This document shows positions 1 through 11,454 of a DNA stretch of 64,000 bases, in pieces (the stretch's first letter is position 1; every line of letters starts with the position of its first letter). The position numbers and the translations under genes were made by a program. The notes beneath the pieces are model-generated. The model was given only the letters and a program-made list of their open reading frames with translations, searched no databases and had not been told where the DNA came from. The stretch is from NCBI GenBank assembly GCA_037127315.1, contig JBBBDQ010001028.1:1736001-1800000 (forward strand), read 5' to 3'. This DNA comes from Ascarosepion bandense (lineage: Eukaryota > Mollusca > Cephalopoda > Sepiida > Sepiidae).

Positions 1-193
1 TCTTATGTCTTTGTCTATGAGTGTATCAAAATTTGATTAAAATCGGACCACTCCTTCTATAACCCGATTTTTTCGATTATCGATTTTCGATATTTATCGG
101 GGGTACCTCGGCACAAAACCTAGCTAAGAGCACTCGCAGACGCTTATAGTACAACTGTGTAAAATCGGTTCAGCCGTTTCGGAGTCTATAGGT
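1..193 (+). repeat. Possible 3' end of an RTE-like LINE
   Basis: The last 35 bases before the (CA)n read like the tail 'aaaatcggttcagccgtt', which I remember at the 3' ends of RTE-type elements in invertebrates, followed directly by a microsatellite. There is no coding sequence. Assignment is inference from resemblance only. Confidence 0.3.
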
Positions 194-264
194 AACACAC
201 ACACACACACACAAAGTTCCATTTATAAATAAGTTTAGATAGATTTAGATTTGAATCACTTGAC

Positions 265-313
<49 letters not shown>
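194..313. repeat. (CA)n and (GA)n microsatellites
   Basis: A short (CA)n at 194-213 and a (GA)n of about 46 bases at 266-312, separated by roughly 50 bases of AT-rich sequence. The 75-residue minus-strand reading frame across them is only the translation of the repeats. Confidence 0.95.
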
Positions 314-314
<1 letters not shown>

Positions 315-408
315 GAAAATAGTAAGCATATTATTTAGTAAAGTTAAAGTTGGAGAAAAATTGAATATATGGAATCGAAATCTGACAAGATGACTAGAAT
401 AAATAAAG

Positions 409-593
409 AACAAGTAGAAAAAAGTGTCTTTAATCTAACATGTTTCACTTATAACAAGCTTCTTCAGAGATTTAATAAGGACGAATGATTTAAAAATCTG
501 TCTCTCTAATTTTTAAATCATTCGTCCTTATTAAATCTCTGAAGAAGCTTGTTATAAGTGAAATATGTTAGATTAAAGACACTTTTTCCTACT

Positions 594-598
<5 letters not shown>
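409..598. repeat. Long palindrome with a hammerhead-like motif in each arm
   Basis: Arms of about 88 bases (409-496 and 511-598) are nearly perfect reverse complements around a short spacer. The right arm on the plus strand has stem I AATCT (534-538), core CTGAAGA (539-545), GAAA (560-563), a short TATG, a UU cleavage position (568-569) and stem I' AGATT (570-574). The left arm on the minus strand has the same layout at 432-472, with self-complementary CATG as stem III. Stem II (about 546-559) is weak, with a bulged G. Probably a PLE terminal repeat in inverted duplicate. Confidence 0.6.

Positions 599-648
<50 letters not shown>
599..648. repeat. (TA)n microsatellite
   Basis: About 50 bases of TA starting exactly at the right end of the preceding palindrome. 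Confidence 0.97.
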
Positions 649-649
<1 letters not shown>

Positions 650-778
650 TGTAACAAAGTTTTAGAACACGTAGGTTTTTTTTACCTACTGTTCATGCAT
701 TTACTTTTATAAAGAATGCTCGATACAACGTAGAGCATCATATTGTAATGGTTTTTACAATGGTTTATAAATTCATAG

Positions 779-839
779 TATCACTACACAAAAATTTTCG
801 CGTTTCGAAGCTGCTACGTGCGCTTCTTATAGGGTGATA
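779..839 (-). ncRNA. Degenerate hammerhead motif, left arm of foldback
   Basis: On the minus strand stem I (GTGATA on plus, 834-839) pairs with 779-784. Stem II is 5 bp, as in the right arm, and the GAAA and UA positions are kept. The core reads CCTATAA instead of CTGATGA, so self-cleavage is not expected. Confidence 0.5.
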
Positions 840-1485
840 AGTTGAAATGAAAATTAAATGGTGAAAACGGTTTAATTATGGTGATATGATGTTTAAGTGA
901 ATGGGGCTTGGGTTAGGAGAGGTAGCTTAGTTTAAGACAGGTTCCTCATTTATTTTATCCGGGTAGCTTAGTTTTGAACAGGTCACTTTTTCGTTTAGTT
1001 TAGGTAATTCTTATATTGGGATATATGGATTTTTAAGGAAGTGTAGATAGTAGTAAAATAAAAACTATCTACACTTCCTTAAAAAACCATATATCCCAAT
1101 ATAAGAATTACCTAAACTAAACGAAAAAGTGACCTGTTCAAAACTAAGCTACCCCACACCCTTCTCTTAACCCAAAGCGGTATTGCTATGTCTGAAAACT
1201 GACGACTAGATCATACTAAACTCCTAACCCACATTCACTTACATCGTTTTCATTAACAGCGGCACCACTCCAATCATACAAAGATAGCAGTAAAATAAAC
1301 AAAAAATGTCTACTCTTACTAAAAAAACAAAACAAACCTTAAATCCCAATTTAAGAAGTACCCGGATAAAATAAATAAGGAACCTGTCTTAAACTAAGCT
1401 ACCTCTTCTAACCCAAGCCCACATTCACTTAAACATCATATCACCATAAATAAATCGTTTTCACCATTTAATTTTCATTTCAACT

Positions 1486-1546
1486 TATCACCCGATGAGA
1501 AGCGCACGTAGCAGCTTCGAAACGCGAACATTTTTGTGTAGTGATA
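1486..1546 (+). ncRNA. Hammerhead-like motif, right arm of foldback
   Basis: Stem I TATCAC (1486-1491) pairs with GTGATA (1541-1546). The core is CCGATGA (1492-1498; one change from CTGATGA). Stem II GAAGC (1499-1503) pairs perfectly with GCTTC (1514-1518). GAAA is at 1519-1522, stem III is CGC (1523-1525) with GTG (1536-1538), and the UA cleavage position is 1539-1540. All helices form; the U4-to-C core change probably inactivates it. Confidence 0.65.
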
Positions 1547-1578
1547 CTATGAATTTTTAAACCATTGTAACAACCATT

Positions 1579-1581
<3 letters not shown>

Positions 1582-1624
<43 letters not shown>
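1582..1624. repeat. (TA)n microsatellite
   Basis: About 43 bases of AT repeat abutting the end of the foldback element. Confidence 0.95.
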
Positions 1625-1626
<2 letters not shown>

Positions 1627-2690
1627 AAAAAACTGTAGAACAGAATATTTATGAGTGGATTCATGAAAACAAAGAATACTAGTTTAAACATTACATTATC
1701 AACTGCGGCTAAAATTTGAACTCAGGTCACCGATTCAATATTTTAATTGCTAACACTGATCTCTATTATATTTAAACTTGACCGGATTGTTATTTAATTT
1801 GAAAAATAACCGCTGTGTTTGGATCTCAACCTTAAAAATTAAAATAAAAGCAACTGGAGAAAAAAAAAGTATTTATAAACAACCCGTTTGTGTTTGATGA
1901 CAGTCTAGATGTAGGGTATGATTTATTGGGAAATAAAATAAATCATTGCAATTTACAGAATTTGTAGACAGTCATGATCGTTAACAATCCTGAGGTGACG
2001 TGACATTAAAAAAGAATAGTATTTTTGTATAGGACGATTGTGAAAATTTATTATAGTAAATATTTAGAATGAAAGAACAACTTCGAATTACGCGCCCATC
2101 CAAGAAATAATTAGGATTGTTCACATTTGTTTATTACAGTGATATTTTTTGAGAAAGCTTATATTGTTAACAAAGAAGTGAAATAATCGAAAGACTGTAT
2201 AATGAGAAACTCAAAGATTCGAATGTTACTTTTTAAATAAACATCTAAACGTAAGGAAGCACTTGATTGATTTTGATGTATTATTTTGCATATTTCAAAA
2301 AGATTCTAAAATCCGAAGAGAAACACTCTTGAAATTAAATAATTCTAGTACAATGCTGACTTCATGATGTAGTATCTTAAATTAAGAAAAACCTTTTCCC
2401 TTTCATTAAAAAAATCTTGTATAAATGTTATATATTACAATAGAAAACAACGAACAACTTGACAGACAACGTCGGTGACGGTTGTGTGGAGTAGGAGTGT
2501 AGCTGGAGAGAGATTGCGCACATACGATGGAACCACCGGGAGTCGTTAATAAGTCTCTGCTTCTTCAGCCAGCGGGGATCCCTTTTCTCTGTTTTCTGTC
2601 TCTTCGTTCAGAAACTGCAGGCTTATATACCCCAAAAATTCCTAGGCAATTTTGCTTTTTCGGGTTGTCGCTTAATTGATGTCATCTACG
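1625..2690. other. No gene seen
   Basis: AT-rich unique-looking sequence up to about 2455, then a GC-richer stretch (about 2455-2680). I see no reading frame, RNA gene or recognisable repeat end. Confidence 0.6.
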
Positions 2691-2699
2691 ACCAGATAC

Positions 2700-2925
2700 A
2701 TCTGACAATCATCTCCGCCGGCTATCGCCTTTCAAGCTGAATGCCGCCTGTGTTTCAGCCTTTGATTTTGTACTCCAACCGCCACCATCCACGGCTGGAT
2801 ATATTTGTCAACCATATCTTCGCCGGCTATCGCCTTTCAAGCCTGTTGCCGCTTGGGTTTCTGCCTTTGTTGTCCCGCCAATACCATCCACGGCCGAATA
2901 TATTTGTTAATTATATCTTTGCCGT
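2700..2925 (+). repeat. Two-unit tandem repeat, about 110 bp each
   Basis: The blocks 'gccggctatcgcctttcaag' (about 2717 and 2823) and 'accatccacggc' (about 2785 and 2887), followed by 'atatatttg', recur in the same order about 105 bases apart. It lies just before the inverted repeat at 2967. The 69-residue frame through it is not convincing as a gene. Confidence 0.75.
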
Positions 2926-2966
2926 TACATATATTTGTCTATATTTCTGAGATGAGATAGTATTTA

Positions 2967-3235
2967 CAGTATTTACATTATTCAGACTGTTGTCCTCGTC
3001 TTTGTTGCCATTTGTACGACGTTTCGGTTTTTGTACGCTCCGGCCTTCTTCAGGTGCTAGGACTTTCGAACCGAACCCTTTATTACAATCATTGAGGTTT
3101 ACGCAAGAAATGACGATGATATACCCTAGTGATTGTAATAAAGGGTTCGGTTCGAAATTCCTAGCACCTGAAGAAGGCCGGAGCATATAACGTCGTACAA
3201 AGATGAGAACAATAGTCCGCATAATGTAAATACTG
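2967..3235. repeat. Foldback element with hammerhead-like arms
   Basis: The left arm (2967-3091) and right arm (3130-3235) are reverse complements around a spacer of about 40 bases. On the minus strand the left arm carries core CTGAAGA (plus 3047-3053), GAAA (plus 3022-3025) and a GUC-like site (about 3018-3021). Stem I pairs 3 of 4 bases (3054-3057 with 3014-3017). The right arm has lost the GAAA through a small deletion. Same architecture as the other PLE-type foldbacks here. Confidence 0.65.
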
Positions 3236-3239
3236 TCTC

Positions 3240-3614
3240 TATATGACTTAATAAAATTAAATGATGGACGAATATTAGATATTTTCTAATTTTTGTTCTT
3301 TTGATTGAAGAGACACACAATCAGTTGTAAAGTCACTTCTGTTGGGTATATTTAATTTTGTTTTCAATTTAATCTTTATCTTATGAAATTGTTGATCTAA
3401 ATATCTACTTCGTTCTCTTTTTTTATTCAGTTTCACTTATTGCTTTATTCTGATCATTGGCATTTTTGTGGAAATCATTACAACGATTACATTCTTTTGT
3501 TTATCTATCCCGTTCCTTTTCTATTTTGTTCCCTACTCTCAGTTCTTTCTCTGCCTTTCAACTAATTCTTTCTCCATGTCACTCCTTTTCTCTTTCCTAT
3601 TTTTTCCCCTCACA

Positions 3615-3655
<41 letters not shown>

Positions 3656-3815
3656 TATTATTCCTATATGTTTTTCCTATTTTTTTGTATATCTTTTGTA
3701 TTTTTTAAAAATTTACAAGCAACGGAATTATCGAAGATCGGGTATGCTCGGTTGTACTGAACTTTCTACATACGGTCAAGACAGGGTATTTTTTGAAAGA
3801 AGAGAAGAAAAAAAT

Positions 3816-3869
<54 letters not shown>

Positions 3870-4537
3870 GATTTATCATATTGGTTCGTCTTACGACTTA
3901 CTTTTCTTTCTTTTTCTCCCCTTTTAAATTTTTTATTATATCTTATTTTTATTTGGTCTTTCTCTTTTAACTTTCCTTTTTATTCTTATTTTCCGTAACT
4001 ACACTTAACAAAATAATTACAATATAGATTAAAATGACTTACACTATCTACAAAAAGAAAGCTCCTAGAATGCAGTATGAATTATTCGGGATATTGATTG
4101 ATACTCTAATTAATAAATTCTGTTTAAAAAATAAGGAAATAACATTTAACAAAAACTGCTTAAAAATAAATTAACCAAAATATTTACAATTTACATGTTA
4201 AATACTAGTTAAAAAAACAAAAAAAACGAAAACATAATAGCGTGTAAATTTTAGTAACTAAAATTTACACGCTATTATGTTTTAGTTAAAATTTAGCTAA
4301 AATTTAGTTAAAATAGGTTATTCCCCAACCAAAAAATATATATCCTCAAGAGATGAAATTCGTTTAAAACTAAGATAAATAACAAATAATTAAAATTACT
4401 TAAAATAAACTAATCAAAATAATTATTTACTCATTAAAATAGTTAAATAAAAAAAACATTTTGTTAAAATAAGTTACCCCTCAAAAAAGAAAAAATCATT
4501 AAAGGAAACCGTTTGAAAAAACGAGTAAATACGGAAA

Positions 4538-4576
<39 letters not shown>

Positions 4577-4890
4577 AAAAAAAAAAACAAACATTGCGAA
4601 TAAAGAAAAGGAAAGATTACGAGTATGAATATTTTTGTTATATAATAAATCTACTCGAAAGACCAGTAAAACGCAAAAAAAAAAGAATTTATATATATAG
4701 AGGTCGTTAAATATGCGATTAAATGCAACTCGAAAAAAAAATTCTCTGAAGCTTCTCGTTATCTATATATACAATTTATATATATATATAACTTATAAGC
4801 TTTCAAAGTATTTAGTGGTGGTACTTACGATCGTATTTTTAGTAGTTTTGGGCCACTCACTAGCTCTAGTCCTTGATATTTACAGTACAT
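3240..4890. other. AT-rich spacer with microsatellites and a short palindrome
   Basis: Contains (TA)n at 3616-3653 and 3818-3866 and a (CAA)n at 4541-4576. The reading frames here are low-complexity translations of these repeats. No gene seen. Confidence 0.7.
4229..4283. repeat. Perfect 25-bp-arm palindrome
   Basis: The arms 4229-4253 and 4259-4283 are exact reverse complements around GTAAC. The flanks are AT-rich 'ttagttaaaa' repeats. Could be a tiny MITE or a hairpin-capable expansion product. Confidence 0.9.
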
Positions 4891-6570
4891 TCTCTAAAAT
4901 GCCTCTTTGCATTTGCTCCTCCCATGGGACTCTAGCAAAATAATTTGTTTCGTAGCGTCCGAATAAACGATTATGTCTGGGCGAAGTTTGGAGAACGGTA
5001 TATGTGTAAGGAATTTCAATTGTTTCCCTAAATCGACTCGCATCTGCCAATCCAACGCGGACGATAACAGTGAATGAGATCCTGCAACCTTCTTACTCGG
5101 CTTTGCACCTGCTTTAACGAAGCGGATAGCTCTTCTTTCTGGTATAAGTTTATTGCTCTGCAAAGCTTCAGCAATAATGAGCGCTGTCGCCTCTAAAACC
5201 TTGTCATGACACCATTGATAGCGCCCGTCCGTCAGAGCAGTTCTGCACCCGCTCAATATGTGTTGCAATGATCCCCATTCTGAGCACAAGGGAAACTTTG
5301 GTGAATCTATTTTTACCCCATAAGTAAAGGTTGGATGCACTTGGTAATACGTCGTACACCATCTGAACCAGGAATCTAGATCGGCTGAAGTCGGTATTCC
5401 AAAGATCTGACCACGACACTTTTTGCCGAACTACACTATCCCACCTGGTCCACGCTCCCTGCTGGCTATAACCTGCCATTTTTGTCATCCGCTTTTCCTC
5501 CATCTCCTCTCTTACTTCGTCTTGTATTAGGTGTTGACGCTCACGGTGATTTTTTCGAATCTGTAGGAAGGAATCAGTCCCAGGCCTGGTCTTACCTGTT
5601 CGACTGAACCCACTATTACTTTTATCCTCAGGTTTCCTTCTGCTATAACTACTTCCTTTGTTGCACTCCATCTTCTGCCTGTATTGATATCAATTCCCGC
5701 ACCTGATACTTTGGGATCACTGGAGTTTCTATACTGGTAGGTTTCCCTTGTCCATGAAACCATGAACTCCTCGACCAGACCTCTGAATGGCAGCTAGATG
5801 GCATTGGATGATCCATATAAAGATGCGCTGCATAAGCTCAGAGATAATTCTATCTACGGAGGAAACTGCTAGCTCTCCTCTCTAACGTCTCCACAGTCGA
5901 GGTGAGAAAGCTATATGTCTGGAGTGGCCATAATGCTCGTGGGAGCACACAATGATGGTATAAGCGGGCTTTGAAACGCCCTTGTAATCCAGATTTATCT
6001 ATTTTCGCTAGCCACGAGTGAAAATCAGTGCGTATAGCTTCGATAGCTGGTGTGTCCTTCAGAGCAGTACAAAAAGATTTCCCTAGACTTTTAACAGGCT
6101 TATCGGCCAATGTCGGGATGGCTTCTCCTATATTGTGAAATAGCGTTTTACCACCCGGCCTTTTTTTAAAACCACTGACCTACATTTGTCTGGCTTGAAA
6201 CTCATTCTTGCCCACTCAATTAGTCTCTCTAAACCGCGTAATAGCCATCTACAGCCTGTAACAGAATGTGGGGTAACTGTAAGATCGTCCATGTAAGCCC
6301 CAAAACGGACTTCACGAGCATATTCATCACGAGAGTAAAAAAATGTACAGCCTGTAATAATTCCTCTTTCGAGTCTATGCCAGTCTGAAACAACCAAACC
6401 GGATAATACATGGGACGTAATGTCTAACTAAAGCTTCTTCCACAAGTTTATGCGGAGTGGACCCATATGCGTTGGCCAAAGCCAACCACGCAACAGCCAG
6501 ATCCCCTTTGTTCCTCCTTGGATCCGTTATTGAAACAAAACTCCTAAATGCTCAACGCAGCCAGGCATTC
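4890..6570 (-). pseudogene. R2-type LINE polyprotein remnant (RT plus restriction-like endonuclease)
   Basis: Read right to left in several frames, this matches the C-terminal two thirds of an R2-clade retrotransposon protein, which nicks target DNA with a restriction-like endonuclease and primes reverse transcription there. Order seen: RT motif A region about 6500-6440 (reads LALANAYGS, so the catalytic Asp of the usual LDL is Ala); 'DWHRLERGIITGC' about 6385-6345; catalytic YMDDL about 6295; 'RMSFKPDK' about 6200; thumb 'KPVKSLGK' (6105-6080) and 'LERRASSFLRR' near 5850; a linker with 'QGAWTRWDSVV' near 5450; a CCHC-type knuckle near 5295-5230 whose first Cys is Phe; and the endonuclease PD motif 'RPDIIVYSDATKQIILLE' near 4985-4930. 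At least three frameshifts break it. The 5' end is cut by a (TA)n-(GA)n repeat. No active product is possible. Confidence 0.85.
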
Positions 6571-6576
6571 CACTTT

Positions 6577-6579
<3 letters not shown>

Positions 6580-6661
<82 letters not shown>
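6580..6661. repeat. (TA)n-(GA)n compound microsatellite
   Basis: About 40 bases of TA followed by about 40 of GA, at the truncated 5' edge of the R2-type element. The same TA-to-GA order recurs at 41655 and 60089. Confidence 0.95.
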
Positions 6662-6666
<5 letters not shown>

Positions 6667-7330
6667 TTTTTGGTACAAATACTTATTTTATATAAGGAAT
6701 AATTTGGAGCCAAATTTTTACTAATTAATATGATTAATTTATAAAATTTATTCTTATAAAAATAAATGCTAAATCATGGTTATTTATTGCAATAATGAAA
6801 TAATATGTATTTATAAATTATATTTTTATTGACCTTAGGATGCATCTGATTACAATTGTTGTTGAAGTTTTTATTTTTTGTTTATGTTAGGAGAGATCTG
6901 TTATTTTTCCAAAATTGTTTAAATCTAATTCTATTTGTTCAGCAAAAACATTATGACGTATTTTATATTGCTCCATTCTTTATCAGATAATGTGTGTAAA
7001 GAATAAATTAGTTTAGCCTGGTAGATCATGTTCCTTTTAGTAGATATTTTATATCTGCGAAGTATATTTGTATATATGAAGGAATTTTAAAAATTGTGAT
7101 CGTGTTTTATTAGGATCCCTGCGAAGATGTGGATGTTGGATTGGATAAAGATAGGTTCTTGTCATGACCGAGAAGAATGAATGGATCGTGTGTCGGATTA
7201 TCTAAGTGTACAATAGGTAGTCTTGACCAACCTTTCCCCACAGATTAATGTACTCACATTGATTAACTTATTGAGATATAAAGGCAGTAATCAAGTATTA
7301 CTTGTTTACTGTCTGAAATGTACTATAACA
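6662..7330. other. No gene seen
   Basis: AT-rich sequence without a supported frame or repeat. Confidence 0.6.
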
Positions 7331-7339
7331 CATCACTCA

Positions 7340-8470
7340 ATAAGTCCCGGGCCTAACTAATAAAAGAACAACTTTTAGGTAAAATTCGACTTTATTCATC
7401 AATATAGTCTCCTTCTAGGATGATACACGGATTCCAACGTTTTTCTAACAATTCTATTTTTTGTTTTTGGTAGAACGATTTGTCTTTGGCCTCAAAATAC
7501 GCTTCAGTTTCCGATATCACTTCTTCATTAGAGTAAAGCTCTCTCCCTGGAGCAATCTTTTGAGGTTTGCAAACAGCCAGTAGTCGTTGAGATCCAGATC
7601 TGAAGAACAGGGTGGATGCGGAAACAATTCGAAGTGCAATTCATATAGTTTTGTCATTGCTGCGATCGACTTGTGACAGGGTGCGTTGTCTTGATGAAAG
7701 ATCCTTTTTTCCTTCTTCATTTATGGCCGTCTTTTGGCGATTTCTTCCTTCAAACGCACCAATAATGCTATATAATATTCGCTACTGATGGCTCTTTATT
7801 CTCAAGGTAATCGATGAACAAAATACCTTGCGCATCCCATAATACAGAGGCCAAAACCTTGCCTGCTGATGTTTGCGTTTTTGGTCGCTTTGGACGGATT
7901 CTACCTGCTGCTGTCCACTTAGCTGACCTACCGATTTGACTCCAGAGTAAAGTGATGGATTCATGTTTCATCCATTATCACATATTTACACAATAACTCC
8001 TTGATGTGTTGAAACAGTTGCAAGCAGCGATCTGAATCGTCGACGAGTTGCTGTTTTTGATCGACTGTGAGCAAACGCAGCACCCACTTTGAACACAGCT
8101 TTCTCATTGACAAACGATCATGCAAAATGGTGAATACACTGCCTTCTGATATGTTCAACTCCTCTGCTATCTCACGCAAATTCAATTTACAATCGGCCAA
8201 AACGAGTTTGTAGATTGTTTTGGGTGTTTTCTGGAACAACTATCGATTTTGGGCAATCTGAGCGTTCAGCATCATTTGTGTATGTATGACCGCATTTAAA
8301 GTCAGCGTACCGCTTCTTAACCGTTGTTTCCGACGGAGCAGTGTCCGAATAACATTTATCAAGTCATTGCTTTGCTTGAACAGTATTTTTCCCATCAGAA
8401 AGCAATGCTTTATCAACACACGAAATTCAGATGTTTCATTGTTTTAAAAATTTGCAATAGTAGCTTCACT
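7340..8470 (-). pseudogene. Mariner transposase, frameshifted
   Basis: A cut-and-paste DDE transposase read right to left. Seen in order: the N-terminal HTH region in frame fragments near 8330-8230; HTH/linker 'NLREIAEELNISEGSVFTIL' at about 8180-8120; 'KWVLRLLTVDQKQQ' about 8090-8050; first catalytic Asp in MDET near 7965; 'RPKRPKTQTSAGKVLASV' about 7895-7845; second Asp in HQDNAPCH near 7690; and third Asp in NDYWLF near 7585. There are exactly 34 residues between the last two Asp, the D,D34D spacing of mariner. The C-terminal end is about 7370. The frame changes at about 7965 and 7740 and there are stops, so it is dead. The family is usually about 345 residues. Clear terminal inverted repeats were not found by eye. 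Confidence 0.9.
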
Positions 8471-8899
8471 TAAATAACTGTATTTTGTAAACTAATCATC
8501 CGATTGGGCCCAAATTTTGTCAGGTGTCATTTGAAGGTTAATACTTCATAAAAATCATATGGATTTGACATAATTTCATGTAGTTTAATTTTAATCTTCG
8601 TTTTTTGTTTTTAACTATATAATAATGTCAAAAATTTAACATAATATTTTCAGCAATTATCTAATATTTTATAGAATTTTAGTTAGTTTAGCTAACGTAA
8701 GGTTATAATAACCATACGTTTGAAAAATTTTTATGAAAAATAAAAATTAAAATAATATAAAACTTTCTTTTAAAATAATTTTGCAGTTTAATAACAGGGA
8801 ATGAAATTATATAACATAACAGAGGCAACTCAATAATTTATGAAATGTTATGGCATTTATTAATTTTTATTCTTAACATCTATTTTTCATATTTTTTAT
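8471..8899. other. No gene seen
   Basis: AT-rich; includes the possible outer end of the mariner element near 8470-8560. Confidence 0.5.
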
Positions 8900-9829
8900 T
8901 AGGTACCTTCACAAATTGTGAATTTCCTAATTACTTTTTTTTTTAACAAAATTAGTAAACGATGAATTAAAACATAAAACTTTCTTTAAATTTTGAAGGG
9001 ACGATTTGCAAAGTTCGTTGAATGCAGAAATGTAGGGCACAGGAATCCCGGAAGCAAGATGAAAGAATTGTACCTTGCTGAAAATGTTTATATAGTCTTT
9101 TTTTTTTCATGTAAGAAGCGCAACCTTTGATCTTTTAAAGATATATATCACGTACGACCACCCGTAAAAATGAAAATATGAGTCATGAATATGTACACAA
9201 ATAAAATGCTTTAATTATTTTAAAAATCAAATGGCTCAATTATTTGTATTTAGCTTTTCAATTTTCGATTAGCAAATATATTCTTCGTGTATTAACTTAA
9301 CAACCTAGCGCGGAGGATGAAGAAGGAAATTTTTACAGATTTTTGAAACTTTATAAATTATTATAATAGAAAATTACAAAAATGAAAACTATTCTTGCAA
9401 AAATTTATTATTCATTGAATTTTTTTCTTTTCAGACTATGATATCCTTAACATATATTGTTTATAAAAACAATTAAAAGTTTATCTAAATAAACATGACA
9501 TAGTTTTATTGCATTTCTGTTTTCACAATTCGGAGCAGATTTTCTGAAAAAAAAGTTAATTTACAAACAAAAAACAAAAAACAAAAACAACAACAATTAA
9601 TTAACATTCTTCAATGATTCCTGAATTTAATTAATATTAGGTATATGGGTGAACTCTTGCGAATTTCTAGACATTTCAGGAAATTAATTGGTGGTAGTGT
9701 GGGGGAGGTAACATATGTATCTACCAATAATAACAAACATTGTCCCGATAACACTTTATTTTTATTTAGTTTAGGGCCTTTTTTTCTTTATACTATGCTG
9801 TTATTGCAGCGAATTCGTGGAGGTATAAT
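8900..9829. mobile_element. Non-autonomous TIR element, copy 1 (TAGGTACC family)
   Basis: Begins TAGGTACCTTCAC at 8900 and ends GTGGAGGTATAA at about 9828, the two imperfect ends of a 13-bp terminal inverted repeat. The interior matches copies at 13.9, 25.1 and 38.4 kb, for example 'cttttcaattttcgattagc' near 9253 and 'tgctgttattgcagcgaatt' near 9796. No transposase is encoded; the 64-residue frame at 9645 is not conserved. Shorter than the 1.3 kb copy 3. Confidence 0.8.
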
Positions 9830-9934
9830 AATGCAGTGAATAAAAAAAAATGGCATAGAATTGTTGGTTTAATGTTAGAAGGTTTGAATGAGGTATGATT
9901 ATATATAATCGCTTATACCACGCCTAACTGAGTG

Positions 9935-10470
9935 CTTCTATTATGTATTTAGAGATTCTTGACAAAATCCAAATAAAAATTTGCAATGTTATCGGTCCTG
10001 ATTTTCCATATAGTTTTCAGTCATTTTTTCATCATAACTTATCTTCCCTTTGCTTTTATATAAATATTTTCATGGCAATTATTCTGATGAGCTTTTCTCT
10101 TTATTACCTCGGCTTTATGAATTTAGGCGTAGCACTACATTGGCAACCGTGTCTCATCATTTTGACGTTGAAAAAGCTGAATGCAATCATAACTGCTATT
10201 CTAATATCTTCAATTCCTGCACTACCCGCCCGTGAAATTTCTTGCATTCCTGTCAACTGCGATCTTCAAAATTTTAAATGCAACGTCAATTTTTTCTTAT
10301 TAAATCATACCTCTTTTTTTATTTTCCTTTCGTCTCAACGTTTTCTCAATTTCTTCAACTTTCATCAAATCTGGCTTCTTAGATGCTTTATCATCTTGTT
10401 TGAGGTAAAAAATATCCATAATTTATTTGACAGGGGCATTAGTAAAGAGACTTTTGTCGTCTGACGAAAC
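9935..10470 (+). pseudogene. CR1/Jockey-like LINE, C-terminal RT remnant
   Basis: Frames around 9943-10310 align in order with the better copy at 22195: 'LEILDKIQIKICNVIGPD' corresponds to its 'LLDKVQRRVCNVIDTD', then a CLFYKYFHG-like segment in a second frame (about 10050), then 'LQNFKCNVN' near 10275. This is the region after the RT palm, ending in the small conserved C-terminal domain. Only about 170 residues survive and the frame shifts at least once. Confidence 0.75.
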
Positions 10471-10479
10471 AATAATGTA

Positions 10480-11139
10480 CAGGCTGCTGAAGGTGAGTTT
10501 GTCTTACATAAACTGCATTATAGTCGCTATTTGGCAGCACTTTCGCCATGAGTGAAAACAAACAAGAGCATATAAAATTGTTGAAAAATAAAACACTTCA
10601 CATATTTATAAAAATTGGATGCGAAAATTGTTTATGCAGCAAACTGAATACATATTAAAATATATAAAAAAATAATTAAGGTCTTACGTAATAGTTGACA
10701 TATATACATTAGGTCAGGGACATGGTTGACTCCAACTAGAGTGACAAATTATATTGCGCACCTGTAGCCAGAATCTATCTTATTTTTATGTTTTTATTCT
10801 TTGATACAGTCTGTCTACTTTCCTCCTCTTTGCCGGCCGTAATTTGACTCTCATGCTTCTATCTTGGGTCTTTCACTGGCCATTTCAGTTTACTCATTTG
10901 ATGTGACCAAAATTTAAAGACCCTCGTGTCGAGTTGGGAATCTCTTTTGTTTGAAATATTCTTAAAGTAAGTCTTTTTTTCTGCCTAATTTTAAACTTTA
11001 AGTCTTTAATGTTTAATTGGTCTTTAACTTTTTTTTTTGATTTTAGCAGAAATCTCTTGACTGGACTTTTATTAAGTTAAAACTTAGTTATCCACCACCA
11101 TGTTCTTTTTTTTTTAATTTTTTAATTGGAGTAGATAGA
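10480..11139. other. No gene seen
   Basis: AT-rich, no supported feature. Confidence 0.5.
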
Positions 11140-11325
11140 TCTATCTATCGCCCGGTTCACACTCCACCCACGTCTATTGAACAGGTTAAGAGGCTCATCT
11201 CTTGTTCCCTGTTTAGGATGTGGTTTCCGGCTTTCTCTTTTCCAATCTTTTCGCTATTACGTAGCCCCCTGCACATCAGTGACGTTACCGCCTTGCTCGG
11301 GGTGATACGATTAAAAAAAAAAAAT
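11140..11325 (+). mobile_element. CR1/Jockey-like LINE 3' UTR with A tail
   Basis: The end 'tgccttgctcggggtgata' is followed by an A run at about 11312-11324. It matches the 3' end of the LINE at 22157-23016 ('ccttgcttggggtgagatga' plus A tail) and the 59.9 kb copy. A heavily 5'-truncated copy. Confidence 0.7.
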
Positions 11326-11454
11326 GTATAAATTATAGCCGAATCAAAAGCAGAAATTTTGTCTGCTACACTATATATACTATACGTTTATTATTATTAT
11401 TATATATATATTATATATAATTAGCTAGTTTTTTCGTCATAATTAAATTAAACT

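Larger units (their letters stand above)
741..1584. repeat. Foldback element, about 0.84 kb, with hammerhead motifs in both arms
   Basis: The outer arms (741-960 and about 1357-1584) and an inner pair (about 962-1050 and 1060-1152) are reverse complements. About 200 bases in the right half (1153-1356) are a diverged second copy of the arm and break the symmetry. Near the outer ends lies the same terminal motif, 'tgtgtagtgata', seen at 32938-32950, preceded by a hammerhead-like fold. The right end abuts (TA)n. No open frame. Most simply two inverted terminal pieces of a PLE. Confidence 0.8.

Noticed and set aside
3457..3998. Reading frames of 65 and 176 residues
   Set aside because: They are translations of (TA)n and pyrimidine-rich AT sequence (runs of Ile-Tyr); no domain and no conserved composition.
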